From CBDBLK01 sp965215445 (GTDB taxonomy: Bacteria; Bdellovibrionota; Bacteriovoracia; Bacteriovoracales; Bacteriovoracaceae), in contig CBDCDT010000002.1 of the NCBI GenBank assembly GCA_965215445.1, forward strand, positions 310,001 through 374,000: a stretch of DNA of 64,000 nt. Direction: 5' to 3'. Shown piece after piece: positions 17,426 through 26,674 of the stretch. The notes under the pieces were generated by a model. That model was not told the origin of the DNA. It worked only from the letters and a program-made list of their open reading frames with translations, and made no database searches. The position numbers and the translations under genes were made by a program. Numbering within the stretch: the stretch's first letter is position 1; each line of letters begins with the position of its first letter.

Positions 17426-17502
17426 GCGGGGTTAGCTCAGCTGGATAGAGTAGCTGGCTTCGAACCAGTTGGTCGGGGGTTCAAATCCCTCACTCCGCGC
17501 CA
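17426..17502 (+). tRNA. tRNA-Arg (anticodon TCG)
   Basis: A 77-nt cloverleaf: acceptor GCGGGGT pairs with ACTCCGC, followed by discriminator G and an encoded CCA. The D arm is GCTC/GAGT, the anticodon stem GCTGG/CCAGT with loop CTTCGAA (anticodon TCG), and the T arm GGGGG-TTCAAAT-CCCTC. It reads CGA arginine codons. The AT-rich restriction-modification island starts directly behind its 3' end, a classic integration position. Confidence 0.96.
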
Positions 17503-17912
17503 TGTTAAAACGCCTTACCTAACTACTGAATTTTGTTGATTTTTATGCGCTACGCTTGTGCGGAGCAAATTGATTTGGGCTAAATTTGGGCTGCTTTACC
17601 TAATAGACTCATCGAATCATAAGAAAACATTTTTTCTTTATTCGGCCAAAAAAGGCCCATTTTTATGTAGCAGGTATGTACTTTTTAAAGTGTGTCAAAG
17701 GGAAAAAGTTAATATTTTCAATAACTTATTTATGTAGCGGGTATGTAATACCCTACGCCCAGAATGGGATATATTGGGCCGTTCTTTTAGACCCGTTTGT
17801 CACTCCGGCCATGTTTTGCTGTCAATAAAAAAAAAATTGAAAGAATTTGCGAAATAAAAGGTTTGACCTATTGCTAAATTTTAGTTAATTTGTCTAAATC
17901 TTTTTCAAAATA
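17503..17912. other. Island left border: tRNA 3'-end echo and paired direct repeats
   Basis: No gene is visible in this 410-bp AT-rich stretch. CACTCCGGCCATGTT at 17801-17815 copies the tRNA 3' end (17491-17506) with one base missing. A 19-bp near-identical pair (TTTATGTAGCRGGTATGTA) is at 17662-17680 and 17729-17747. A weak GGCC-A6-GGCC hairpin followed by a T run (17644-17664) could terminate the tRNA transcript. Together these look like attachment-site remains with arm-type repeats, though no integrase gene is present. Confidence 0.5.
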
Positions 17913-18569
17913 ATGCAAGGAGTCTCGGCTACGCAACAAGCATTTACTCCCCCAAAATATAATAGCTCATCTTTTCACTGTCCTTTTTGTAATGTCTTTG
18001 CCAATCAATCGTGGAATTCCCCTAACTATGAGTTAACTTTTCTTCAAACTTGTTTTTGTGCACATTGCAAAAAACTTTCTGTATGGGCTTATCAAAAAAT
18101 GGTTTTTCCCAATTCTTCCAGTGTTTCATCTCCAAATCCAGATTTACCTGAAAATATTAAAGAGATATATCTTGAAGCCGCATCTATCCTGCAAAAATCT
18201 CCTAGAGGAGCTGCTGCCCTTTTAAGACTTGGTATTCAAGAACTCTGCAAACATCTCGGGGAAAAGGGCAAAAATATTAATCAAGACATTGGAAGCCTCG
18301 TAAAAAAAGGACTAGACAAAAAAATACAACAGGCCTTGGATATTGTTCGAGTTGTCGGCAATAATGCCCTTCATCCAGGACAAATTGAAATAAAAGATAA
18401 TGACGAAGTTGCAAAAAATCTTTTTGGATTAGTTAATATAATTTCTGAGGAAATGATTACAAGGCCTAAAAATATTGATGCTGCATATTCAAAATTAATC
18501 CCTGAAAGCACAAAAGAAGCAATTAAGAAACGAGACAAACAGGAAAACTATGAACAACCAATACAATAG
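17913..18569 (+). CDS. DUF4145-family protein
   Basis: A 218-residue protein. The N-terminal zinc ribbon has paired cysteines (HCPFC near residue 23 and CFCAHC near 48). The DUF4145 helical core follows (YLEAASILQKSPRGAAALLRLGIQELCKHLG, then DIVRVVGNNALHPG, the conserved R.GN..aHpg motif). DUF4145 proteins are common next to restriction-modification and other defence genes; their activity is unsettled. It converges on the restriction endonuclease gene with 4 bp between stops, and composition is AT-rich like the rest of the island. Confidence 0.85.
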   Translation: MQGVSATQQAFTPPKYNSSSFHCPFCNVFANQSWNSPNYELTFLQTCFCAHCKKLSVWAYQKMVFPNSSSVSSPNPDLPENIKEIYLEAASILQKSPRGAAALLRLGIQELCKHLGEKGKNINQDIGSLVKKGLDKKIQQALDIVRVVGNNALHPGQIEIKDNDEVAKNLFGLVNIISEEMITRPKNIDAAYSKLIPESTKEAIKKRDKQENYEQPIQ

Positions 18570-18573
18570 TTCT

Positions 18574-20307
18574 TTACGCCTCTATAACTTTAGAGACTAT
18601 TGCGCTAATTGTTCTTTTCCATTGTAGTGCATCTTGGTTTGCTTTTGCCCTACACTCCATTATTAATTGTTTCAGAAGTGCAGGCATGCGAGAAAAACGT
18701 CCTTTTCCAGAAACCAGAAACTTACTAAAATCATGTAAAGTTAATGGAACAATATCAAGTGCTACTTTCCTATCGTCACCAAGATACCAATCTCCAGAAC
18801 GAAATGTATGAGCGGTATTGCTATCTATTGATAAAGCAATAAACAATCCATAGACAGGCTTTGGAGCATTTTCCTTATATTGAGCAACATGCCTTCTTAC
18901 AGGCTCTCCTTCGGCTGCTTCTTGTCTCGAAGAAGAAGTTAAAGTTACTTCTACAACAACGATTACGTCTTTGAACTCAAAAACCATATCTGGTCTATTC
19001 CCTGGAGCACAGCTTACTGGCAAAAAATCCTGATCAATTTGAAACATTCTTGCTTCCCAAGGCTTATTATGTAAACTATCAATGGCTAAAAATGAACGCC
19101 AAATTACCCATTCAAAATAAGCAGGTCTTTCCCCTCTTGGAATAGAAGCCATTTCTCCGTTCGGAAGTTGTGCAGGTTTGTTTGATTGAATTGCTTTCAT
19201 CCATGACACTATTTCGTCAATATTCTCTGCTTGTTGATTTGCATAGTTTTCCTCATCCAATCGAAAAATTTTTGCCTCAAGGACATGTCTTTGTATTTCA
19301 AGATCTGGTAAAGAAGTATCTGCCGGCAAAGGAATAATTTTTTCTCCCCTTGCTTTAAGCTGTTGTTCAATATCCTGTATGACCGAATAGGAAATCGTTG
19401 CATCATCTGTAGGCAACTCAGCACCCAACCATATAGACCGCAAATATTGCTGATTAGATAGTTCTACAATTTCTTTAGTTTGCAACAACTTGGCCAATTG
19501 AATACGAGATGATGATAATGTTATCCCACGACCAACTGCCCGAAAAACACCCGTAGCCTTGAGATACCTCAAAGATAGATCAGCATAATCATCTAAAGTG
19601 CTTTGCCTTTTATTTAATTTAGAAGAAATTTTTTCATACAATTTTCTGTCTAAAGTTCTGAAATTGCCTTTAGTAACCTCTCTTTTTTTTCTATAAGATA
19701 GAATATTATTAATTACGGTCACATTTTCATTTTTAGGTGATGCAGTTTGCACAAATAAAGCAAACTCTTGAAATGATAGCCGTTTCTCATATTCCCCAGC
19801 ACCTAATCCTTCCATGACTTGTAAGACAAATTGCAATGGAGAAAATTGTTGTACTTTATATTTTTTTTCAAGAATCGATGGAATACGATAACTTACAAGT
19901 GATCTAAGAAAGCATTCCTGTTGAGCAGTTATGATCCCAGATTCAATTAATCTATGGCCATTTGGCGTAATCTCGTAGGGGCGACCTGAAAGTTTCTCAA
20001 TGTTATCTACAACAACAGACAAATCAGTACCAATTGTACCACTCTTTATATTTCTATTTAGTTGAGAGGTAATAAATCCAAGTTGAGATAAAGCAGAACG
20101 CCATTTGCGTCCGAGGTCTGAGGCATCTTGCCCTGAAGCAACTCGTGGAGCATCAAGAATTCCTTTTGTATGCAGCAGTTTTGCAAAAGCATTTTCTTGC
20201 TCTCTCCCAGATATATTTCCATTAAGTGGTGACCCTTGAAGGACTCTTAAAGCATCTCTAAGCCTATATGGAGTTCTTACAGTAGTATTTCCTATATGCC
20301 AAAGCAT
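18574..20307 (-). CDS. AlwI-family type IIS restriction endonuclease
   Basis: A 577-residue protein similar to the AlwI restriction endonuclease family. The C-terminal nuclease core shows RPDMVFEF (acidic residue about 438) followed by IVVVEVTLT, a PD-(D/E)xK-type metal site, then SSSRQEAAEGEPVRRHVAQY, which is strongly conserved in the family. The N-terminal part (WHIGNTTVRTPYRLRDAL...) is the recognition region. It starts 1 bp after the stop of a double adenine methyltransferase, so the pair is an operon with the methylase first, a protective order. AlwI recognises GGATC; the same target here is an inference. Confidence 0.85.
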   Translation of the reverse strand: MLWHIGNTTVRTPYRLRDALRVLQGSPLNGNISGREQENAFAKLLHTKGILDAPRVASGQDASDLGRKWRSALSQLGFITSQLNRNIKSGTIGTDLSVVVDNIEKLSGRPYEITPNGHRLIESGIITAQQECFLRSLVSYRIPSILEKKYKVQQFSPLQFVLQVMEGLGAGEYEKRLSFQEFALFVQTASPKNENVTVINNILSYRKKREVTKGNFRTLDRKLYEKISSKLNKRQSTLDDYADLSLRYLKATGVFRAVGRGITLSSSRIQLAKLLQTKEIVELSNQQYLRSIWLGAELPTDDATISYSVIQDIEQQLKARGEKIIPLPADTSLPDLEIQRHVLEAKIFRLDEENYANQQAENIDEIVSWMKAIQSNKPAQLPNGEMASIPRGERPAYFEWVIWRSFLAIDSLHNKPWEARMFQIDQDFLPVSCAPGNRPDMVFEFKDVIVVVEVTLTSSSRQEAAEGEPVRRHVAQYKENAPKPVYGLFIALSIDSNTAHTFRSGDWYLGDDRKVALDIVPLTLHDFSKFLVSGKGRFSRMPALLKQLIMECRAKANQDALQWKRTISAIVSKVIEA

Positions 20308-20308
20308 C

Positions 20309-22195
20309 TTAAAATCCTACAAAAAGATACTCTTTAACTTCATTACGCAGATCACGTTTTTGATTCGCAAAACTGTAACGATAATCTATATCAATTACCT
20401 TTACATGTTTTTTATATCTTGACATCATGGATATTATTTTTTCTTTAGTTGGAAGAGAGTTGGAAGAATAAGAAACCAGTAAAATGCTATTTTTAAGTTT
20501 GGAGAAAAGTTTATTAAATGCGCTTTCTGTGCCAGCAAGAGAGTTAAACGGTGTTGGATAACTTTTAAACTTACGAGTTTTTGTATGCCATTGCATGTTG
20601 ACTCCTTGCCAGTCTCTAGCAAGCCCTTCAACAAAGTGATACCTCCTCACATATTCATTGTCAGAAAATGGGCTATAATAGGGTGGGTCTATATATACAA
20701 GATCAGCTTTATAGCGACAATTCATGGCATCGCCTTGACGAGATTTATTTTCTTTGCCATTATCAAAAATAGAACTATTAATTAACTCTATAGCATTGTG
20801 AATATGCTCTTCCATGCTAATTTTTAGATCAGATCTGCCGTCGTCATAACGTAGACCTGTATAGGTAAAAATGCCTCGCGCACGCTTTTTAAGACATGCT
20901 CGTATTAGAGCAGACATAGCGATTGCACGCTTAGAAGCATTTGATAAGTTCTTTATGTTTGACCTTACCATATCAATTAAAAAATTATCCTCATCTGAAA
21001 AATAAAGTCCTGAGAACGTATCTTGAACAAAAGTATCCATATTATTGTTTTGTAAGAAAAGCCCCTTTACTTCTTTTTGATTCAAAGTTTGATTATTATT
21101 TTCAATCATAGCTCTCGAAAAAGTAGCGTTCATGGCCATATAATCGTTGGAAAAAACTTGTTTTCCCATAGTTTTAAATAGATACCCTACAACGCCAGAA
21201 CCTGAAAGAAGATCTAATACTGAATCAAATTTGAATTGATCAACAACATCCCTTATATATGGTAATATCTTTTCTTTTGAACCCATATAGCGCGTTGGCG
21301 GATAATCTTGGGACTTAGGATTTATTTGTCTAGGCAAAGATTTGGAACCAGACTTGAGGAGAGGTTTAATAGTAACAATGACATCTTTTCCACTCCTAGA
21401 TCTTATTTTTGAACTAATATTCCTGCGAGTTTTAATAATCTCCATTTCATATGATCCGTAAAGTTCATGAACAAGAGAATGATTGGAGTTAGTTAAAATA
21501 ACATAACATCCCAATCTTTGCAATCTTTTGACTTCTTTCGCTAGATTTTTGTGGTCTTCTTCATAAAACTGTTCTTTTGTATATCGCTTAAAATCAGCAT
21601 ATTCTGAAACAGGAAGATAAGGTGGGTCTAAAAATATTAAGTCTCCAGATTTAGCCGTCTTAGTTAATACATCCCTATAATCACCATATACTATTTCTAT
21701 ACCCCGTAATGCACAAGCTGCTGATTCTAACACTTCATAAGGACAAATATTAGGATTCTTATATTTGCCATAAGGCACATTAAATTGGCCATTCTTATTA
21801 ACCCTATATAAACCATTATAACAAGTGCGGTTTAAATAAATAGTTCTCGCTGCAGCATATGCAGGATCAAGGTTATCAAAATTTAATCCTCTGACTTGAT
21901 AAAATTCCTCTTCAGAATTTTGAAATTTTTCTAAATGAGAAATTACGTTATCAAGATTTGTCGCAATGCACCTGTAGACATTTATAAGCTCAAGATTGGA
22001 ATCGGCAATAATACCTTTTTTTGGCCGTAACGCAAAAAACATTGCGCCCCCGCCTATAAATGGCTCTATGTATCTTTCAAACTTATCAGGAACCTTTCTT
22101 AACAAATCATTAAGTAACTGTGTTTTACCACCGGCCCACTTTAGAAATGGTTTGGACTTAAAAAAGGTTGCCTTTTCTATAATTGTTTTAGTCAT
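20309..22195 (-). CDS. Double-domain Dam-like adenine methyltransferase
   Basis: A 628-residue fusion of two N6-adenine methyltransferase domains. Domain 1 has FLKWAGGKTQ (17-26), a PFIGGGAMFF SAM-binding segment and DPPY at 190-193. Domain 2 has RYMGSKEKI (302-310), DLLSGSGVVG and DPPYYSPF from 503. An asymmetric type IIS target needs both strands methylated by different activities, so one domain per strand is expected. It lies directly upstream of the AlwI-like nuclease. No clear Shine-Dalgarno site precedes the ATG; a CAATATATTG palindrome lies at 22236-22245. It is AT-rich, unlike flanking backbone genes. Confidence 0.9.
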   Translation of the reverse strand: MTKTIIEKATFFKSKPFLKWAGGKTQLLNDLLRKVPDKFERYIEPFIGGGAMFFALRPKKGIIADSNLELINVYRCIATNLDNVISHLEKFQNSEEEFYQVRGLNFDNLDPAYAAARTIYLNRTCYNGLYRVNKNGQFNVPYGKYKNPNICPYEVLESAACALRGIEIVYGDYRDVLTKTAKSGDLIFLDPPYLPVSEYADFKRYTKEQFYEEDHKNLAKEVKRLQRLGCYVILTNSNHSLVHELYGSYEMEIIKTRRNISSKIRSRSGKDVIVTIKPLLKSGSKSLPRQINPKSQDYPPTRYMGSKEKILPYIRDVVDQFKFDSVLDLLSGSGVVGYLFKTMGKQVFSNDYMAMNATFSRAMIENNNQTLNQKEVKGLFLQNNNMDTFVQDTFSGLYFSDEDNFLIDMVRSNIKNLSNASKRAIAMSALIRACLKKRARGIFTYTGLRYDDGRSDLKISMEEHIHNAIELINSSIFDNGKENKSRQGDAMNCRYKADLVYIDPPYYSPFSDNEYVRRYHFVEGLARDWQGVNMQWHTKTRKFKSYPTPFNSLAGTESAFNKLFSKLKNSILLVSYSSNSLPTKEKIISMMSRYKKHVKVIDIDYRYSFANQKRDLRNEVKEYLFVGF

Positions 22196-22270
22196 TTGGT
22201 TAAGTCGCTACTTTTTTCTTATAATCATATTTTTACAATATATTGAGTTTAAATGACTACTAAAAAATAA

Positions 22271-22588
22271 ACAGGAATTTCTGTAATAAGCAATAACTTT
22301 GATGCTTATGTTTGTAAAAAGATACCCAGAGTTTTGATTAATTCTGGCCTTAAAATCGAAGGCATAAATCACGTTTTGGCCAATTTTTACAGCGAAGAAG
22401 ACCGCAAACATGAGCATCAGCAATGGCGAGGCCGATTTAGTCAACTGCGGCCATATTTTGAAAAGATTCTGGGGGAGTTTGATGCTGAAAAATTCCAACA
22501 AGTCTATTTAAGGGAAATATTGTCGCCGCTCAATTTTTTCTACTGCAACAAGTTTACTTTTTTCGCAAGCAAGGCCGCCAAGACCTGA
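22271..22588 (+). pseudogene. Gene remnant at island right border, unrecognised
   Basis: The frame is open from a stop at 22268 to a stop at 22586-22588 but has no ATG near its beginning (only a TTG at 22334). The product would read ..NNFDAYVCKKIPRVLINSGLK.. then a charged helical tail ending ..FFASKAAKT. Base composition returns to that of the backbone after about 22350, with GGCC motifs. It is probably the 3' part of a gene whose beginning was lost when the island arrived. No family recognised. Confidence 0.4.
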
Positions 22589-22631
22589 AATAAGTCATAA
22601 CGCACAACAAACGCTGGCGCGCCATTTTACC

Positions 22632-22660
22632 TTGATTTTTGGCGGGATTTTTTGTATGCT
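22632..22660 (+). promoter_or_regulatory. Sigma-70 promoter of pepN
   Basis: TTGATT (22632-22637) and TATGCT (22655-22660) are separated by exactly 17 bp and lie about 50 bp before the pepN start. Confidence 0.6.
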
Positions 22661-22709
22661 CCTGTGACTGGCATACCACCCTGCAAACATTAATCAGGTG
22701 AATGAAAAA

Positions 22710-25331
22710 ATGAAAAATCCCGCTCCCCAAATGATTTACCTCAAAGACTACCAAAAACCCCATTACGGGATTACCCAGGTCGATTTGGTCTTCGATCTGC
22801 ACGACTCCCGCACGCGGGTGCGCTCCAAGCTGCAAATTGAGAGACTGGCCGAATCCGGTGCGCCTCCACTGGTGCTCAACGGGGAAAAACTCAAGCTCAT
22901 TCGTTTGAGATTAGATGGCCGGGAAGTGGACAAAAAGGAATACGAACTGACGAGCGAGACGCTCACGATAGGGCAGGTTCCCGCCGAGTTTGTCCTTGAG
23001 ACGGAAGTTGAAATCGACCCCGTGGCCAACAAATCTCTCAATGGGCTTTATAAATCGGGAACTATTTTTTGCACTCAAAATGAGCCAGAAGGTATGCGGC
23101 GGATAACATACTTTATCGACCGCCCCGACGTGATGGCCAAATACACCACCGAAATCATCGCCGACAAGGCCCAGTATCCGGTGCTGCTGTCAAACGGCAA
23201 CCCCATCGCGCAAGGTGATTTGGAGGACGGGCGCCACTGGGCGAGGTGGAGCGATCCCTTTCCCAAGCCCTGCTACCTGTTTGCTTTGGTGGCCGGCGAC
23301 CTCGATCTGCTTCAAGACCACTACACCACTCAAAGCGGAAGGAAAATTGACTGCCGCATTTATTGCGACAAGGGCAATGTGCCCCGCTCCCGGCACGCCA
23401 TGCGCTCGTTGAAAAAGGCCATGCGCTGGGACGAGGAAACTTTTGGGCTTGAATACGATTTGGATATTTATATGATTGTGGCGGTGGATTCCTTCAACAT
23501 GGGGGCGATGGAAAATAAGGGGCTGAATATTTTCAATTCCTCTTGCGTTTTGGCCGACGACAAAAGCTCCACCGACGACGACCTTTTAAGTATTGAGTCC
23601 ATTGTCGGGCACGAATACTTTCATAACTGGACCGGCAATCGGGTCACCTGCCGCGATTGGTTTCAACTGACTCTCAAGGAGGGCCTGACCGTATTCCGCG
23701 ACCAGGAATTTTCCAGCGACCTCAACTCCCGCGCCGTCCAGAGGATTCAGGATGTCGCCCAGTTAAAGAGCGCCCAATTCAGCGAAGATGCCGGCCCCAT
23801 GGCACACCCGATTCAGCCCCAGCAATACATGGAAATTAACAATTTCTACACTGCCACCGTGTATGAAAAAGGCGCTGAAGTCATCCGTATGTTGCACACT
23901 TTTTTGGGCAAAGAAGGTTTCCGCCGGGGAATAGACCGCTACTTTGAACTTTTCGACGGGCAGGCGGTGACCACCGAAGACTTTTTGCGGGCCATGAGCG
24001 AGGCCAATGGCAATTACGATATTTCCCAGTTTAAGCGCTGGTACTTTCAGGCCGGAACCCCGGAAATCAAAGTCTCGGGGGTCTACCATGCCGACAAACA
24101 GGTTTACCACTTGGAGATCGAACAAAACTACCCACCTACTCCAGGACAAAAGGACAAACTCCCTTTCCACTTCCCCTTGAAGTTTGGACTGCTGGACAAT
24201 CAAGGAAAAGAAATGGCCGTGGGCAAAGATGTCCTAAATATGACTCAGGCGAGAGAGTCCTTTAACTTTGAAGGCATTAAAACAAGGCCGATTCCCTCCC
24301 TCAACCGCCATTTCTCTGCACCCGTCAAAGTGTGTGCTTCCTACAGCAAAGAAGAACTCGCCCTTTTGTGGCAACACGATAGCGACCCCTTTAACCGCTA
24401 TGAGGCCGGCCAGACTTTGGGCCTTGAAACCATCAAAGAAAGTCTCGATGCCCGCGAACACAATCGAGAATCGAATACCGATTCCTATGTCCAAACTTAT
24501 GGAAAATTATTGGAAAACAGCTCCCTTGATCCCGCTCTCAAGGCCATGGCGCTGATGGTGCCGGCAGAAAATATTGTGCATCAACACTGCAATCCGATCA
24601 ATTTTCAGGCCATCCATGAAGTCAGAAAAAATTTGATAAGCTCTCTGGTTCAAAACCATCGCCACGCCTTCATCAAAACTTACGAGAGCAACCAAACCCG
24701 GGAGCAAAATTATTCTCTCGACCCTGTGAGTGTCGGCAAACGCTCCCTTGCCAACCTGTGCCTGCACTATCTGGTCACGGCAGCTTTCGGCGACGAAGAA
24801 ATCCTTTCTCTGTGTCGGGAACATTTCAAAAACGCCAACAACATGACCGATGAATGGGCCGCTCTGCGCGCGATCGGGCAGGGAGACACACCCACGCGCA
24901 ATGAAATTTCCCAGGCCTTTTTTGAAAAGTGGCGATCCAACACCTTGGTCATGCAAAAGTGGCTCTACGGCGAGGCCAACAGTCCCATAGAAGGTGCCTT
25001 TGAGCGGGTTTCCAATTTGGAAAAGTTGGATATCTACAATGTGATTGTGCCCAACCTCGTGCGCAGTGTGTGGGGAGGATTTATCCACAACTACACCCAC
25101 TTCCACCACCCCGAAGGCCTTGGTTACCAAATGATGGCCGAAAAAATTATCGAAATCGACCGCTTCAACCCGCAAATGGCGAGCGCCCTGGCCAGGAGTT
25201 TTAAACTGTTCAAAAAACTTTTGCCTGTCCAAAAGGATTCCATGCGCCAGCAACTGACCCGCATCCAGGAAACGCCCAAACTTTCCAAAAATACTTACGA
25301 GATTGTTTCCAAAACTTTAGAGGACGAATAA
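22710..25331 (+). CDS. pepN: Aminopeptidase N (M1 family)
   Basis: An 873-residue zinc aminopeptidase that trims N-terminal residues from peptides. It has the substrate motif GAMENKGLNIFN, the zinc motif HEYFHNWTGNRVTCRDWF with the downstream LKEGLTVFRD glutamate, and the proteobacterial PepN-type C-terminal helical domain. An ATG at 22710 is preferred because CAGGTGA lies 8 bp upstream; an in-frame GTG at 22698 would overlap it. Length matches E. coli PepN. It is the first gene after the island and has its own promoter. Confidence 0.95.
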   Translation: MKNPAPQMIYLKDYQKPHYGITQVDLVFDLHDSRTRVRSKLQIERLAESGAPPLVLNGEKLKLIRLRLDGREVDKKEYELTSETLTIGQVPAEFVLETEVEIDPVANKSLNGLYKSGTIFCTQNEPEGMRRITYFIDRPDVMAKYTTEIIADKAQYPVLLSNGNPIAQGDLEDGRHWARWSDPFPKPCYLFALVAGDLDLLQDHYTTQSGRKIDCRIYCDKGNVPRSRHAMRSLKKAMRWDEETFGLEYDLDIYMIVAVDSFNMGAMENKGLNIFNSSCVLADDKSSTDDDLLSIESIVGHEYFHNWTGNRVTCRDWFQLTLKEGLTVFRDQEFSSDLNSRAVQRIQDVAQLKSAQFSEDAGPMAHPIQPQQYMEINNFYTATVYEKGAEVIRMLHTFLGKEGFRRGIDRYFELFDGQAVTTEDFLRAMSEANGNYDISQFKRWYFQAGTPEIKVSGVYHADKQVYHLEIEQNYPPTPGQKDKLPFHFPLKFGLLDNQGKEMAVGKDVLNMTQARESFNFEGIKTRPIPSLNRHFSAPVKVCASYSKEELALLWQHDSDPFNRYEAGQTLGLETIKESLDAREHNRESNTDSYVQTYGKLLENSSLDPALKAMALMVPAENIVHQHCNPINFQAIHEVRKNLISSLVQNHRHAFIKTYESNQTREQNYSLDPVSVGKRSLANLCLHYLVTAAFGDEEILSLCREHFKNANNMTDEWAALRAIGQGDTPTRNEISQAFFEKWRSNTLVMQKWLYGEANSPIEGAFERVSNLEKLDIYNVIVPNLVRSVWGGFIHNYTHFHHPEGLGYQMMAEKIIEIDRFNPQMASALARSFKLFKKLLPVQKDSMRQQLTRIQETPKLSKNTYEIVSKTLEDE

Positions 25332-25396
25332 GACACATCGCAACATCAAAGAGCTTTTTCTCTGGCCTTTTGGCATAAATTCTGCAATTACAAGGC

Positions 25397-25924
25397 ATGT
25401 CAAGCTGGATTCATTTAGGGAATTGCCACCGGCCCCACGGAATACAGGGAGGATTCGCCCTGCATTTGTTTAGCGGGGAAAATAGCGTTCTCGATGCCGG
25501 AATGAAAATCGAACTTCGGCCTTGCAACTCTGAGAGTTCCCTACCTCTCGAAGGGAAATGCTACCGCCTTACAAAACTTCATCACCAGAAAAAAGTGGCC
25601 TATCTGCAAGATATTTCCAAGCGCGAGCAAGTTGAAGCACTCACCCCTTTTGATATTTTCCTGAAACGCCAAGACTTTCCCCCACTGCCCGGCAAAGAGG
25701 ACTCATTTTACCTGGCCGACCTCTTGGGACTCAAAGCAATTGACCACCAGAGCGGGCAGGAAATCGGCGAGGTGGCCAGCTTTTCAGACAATTCCGCCCA
25801 AACCCTTTTGGAAATTCACAGTGAAGGGAAAATACTCTTTACCCTTCCCTTCGTCGATGCCTTTTTTCCCGCCATCGACGTACAGGCGGGATGGCTCGAA
25901 GTCGTCCCTCCACAAATGATTTAA
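25397..25924 (+). CDS. rimM: Ribosome maturation factor RimM
   Basis: A 175-residue protein that assists 30S head assembly. The N-terminal RimM barrel begins with IHLGNCHRPHGIQGGFALHLFSG, and the C-terminal PRC-barrel shows FYLADLLGLKAIDHQSGQEIGEV and VDAFFPAIDVQAGWLEVVPPQMI. It is followed 3 bp later by trmD. The usual leading rpsP gene is absent; pepN and a 65-bp gap precede it. Confidence 0.93.
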   Translation: MSSWIHLGNCHRPHGIQGGFALHLFSGENSVLDAGMKIELRPCNSESSLPLEGKCYRLTKLHHQKKVAYLQDISKREQVEALTPFDIFLKRQDFPPLPGKEDSFYLADLLGLKAIDHQSGQEIGEVASFSDNSAQTLLEIHSEGKILFTLPFVDAFFPAIDVQAGWLEVVPPQMI

Positions 25925-25927
25925 CTT

Positions 25928-26674
25928 ATGCGCGAACGTACAGTGTGGGTACTCACCCTCTTCCCCGATTTTTTGAAATCTTTTGGCCAAACCGGAGTCA
26001 CCGGCCAGGCCCTGCAAGGCAAACGCAAACTCCCTCTCAATTTTAAAACAGTTCTCATCAGCGACTACGCCCCCAAGGGAGTCAAAGACGTGGACGACTC
26101 TCCCTACGGTGGCGGGCCAGGCATGGTCATGCGTGCCGACGTCCTCAAAGAGGCCCTTTTCAAAGGAGTCATCGAGGCCGGAGGATACGGCGAACAAGGC
26201 CTCAAGCAATTGCACATTGTTTATCCTTCACCGCGAGGCCCGGTGTGGAACCACCAAATGGCACAGACAAAAGCGCACAGTTGGTTTGAAGGTGACAAAG
26301 ATTTGGTCTTTATCTGCGGCCGCTACCAAGGCATCGACGAGCGCTTTTTACAAAACTACGTCGATGAACACATAAGTTTGGGAGAATTTGTCCTCAGTGG
26401 GGGAGAGTTGGCGGTAATAATCTTTCTCGACTCCTGCTTGAGACTGGTTCCCGGGATTTTGGGAAATTCCGAATCCTGCCAAGCGGAGAGCTATCGCCAG
26501 CAACTTTTGGAATGTCCCCACTACACCCGCCCCGCCGTCTTTGAAGGCCTTGCCGTTCCCGAAATTCTCACCAGCGGCCATCACCACAACATTGAAGAAT
26601 ACCGCAATGCTGAGAGTTTGCGCATAACACGCACCTGTCGCCCCGACCTCTTAAAACGGGAGCGGCCCTCGTGA
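25928..26674 (+). CDS. trmD: tRNA (guanine-N1)-methyltransferase TrmD
   Basis: A 248-residue SPOUT enzyme that makes m1G37 in tRNA. It has the substrate loop DDSPYGGGPGMVMR, the trefoil-knot SAM pocket FICGRYQGIDERF and ISLGEFVLSGGELA, and the late EYRNAESLRITRTCRPDLL tail. Its stop overlaps the GTG start of the next SPOUT gene (GTGA), so translation is coupled. Confidence 0.95.
   Translation: MRERTVWVLTLFPDFLKSFGQTGVTGQALQGKRKLPLNFKTVLISDYAPKGVKDVDDSPYGGGPGMVMRADVLKEALFKGVIEAGGYGEQGLKQLHIVYPSPRGPVWNHQMAQTKAHSWFEGDKDLVFICGRYQGIDERFLQNYVDEHISLGEFVLSGGELAVIIFLDSCLRLVPGILGNSESCQAESYRQQLLECPHYTRPAVFEGLAVPEILTSGHHHNIEEYRNAESLRITRTCRPDLLKRERPS

Noticed and set aside
22619..22629. GCGCCATTTTA resembling the tRNA-Arg 3' flank (10 of 11)
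   Set aside because: Too short to distinguish from chance as a right attachment site; the nearer copy at 17801-17815 is better.
24507..25253. 248-residue minus-strand open frame
   Set aside because: Antisense shadow of pepN; no recognisable protein pattern.
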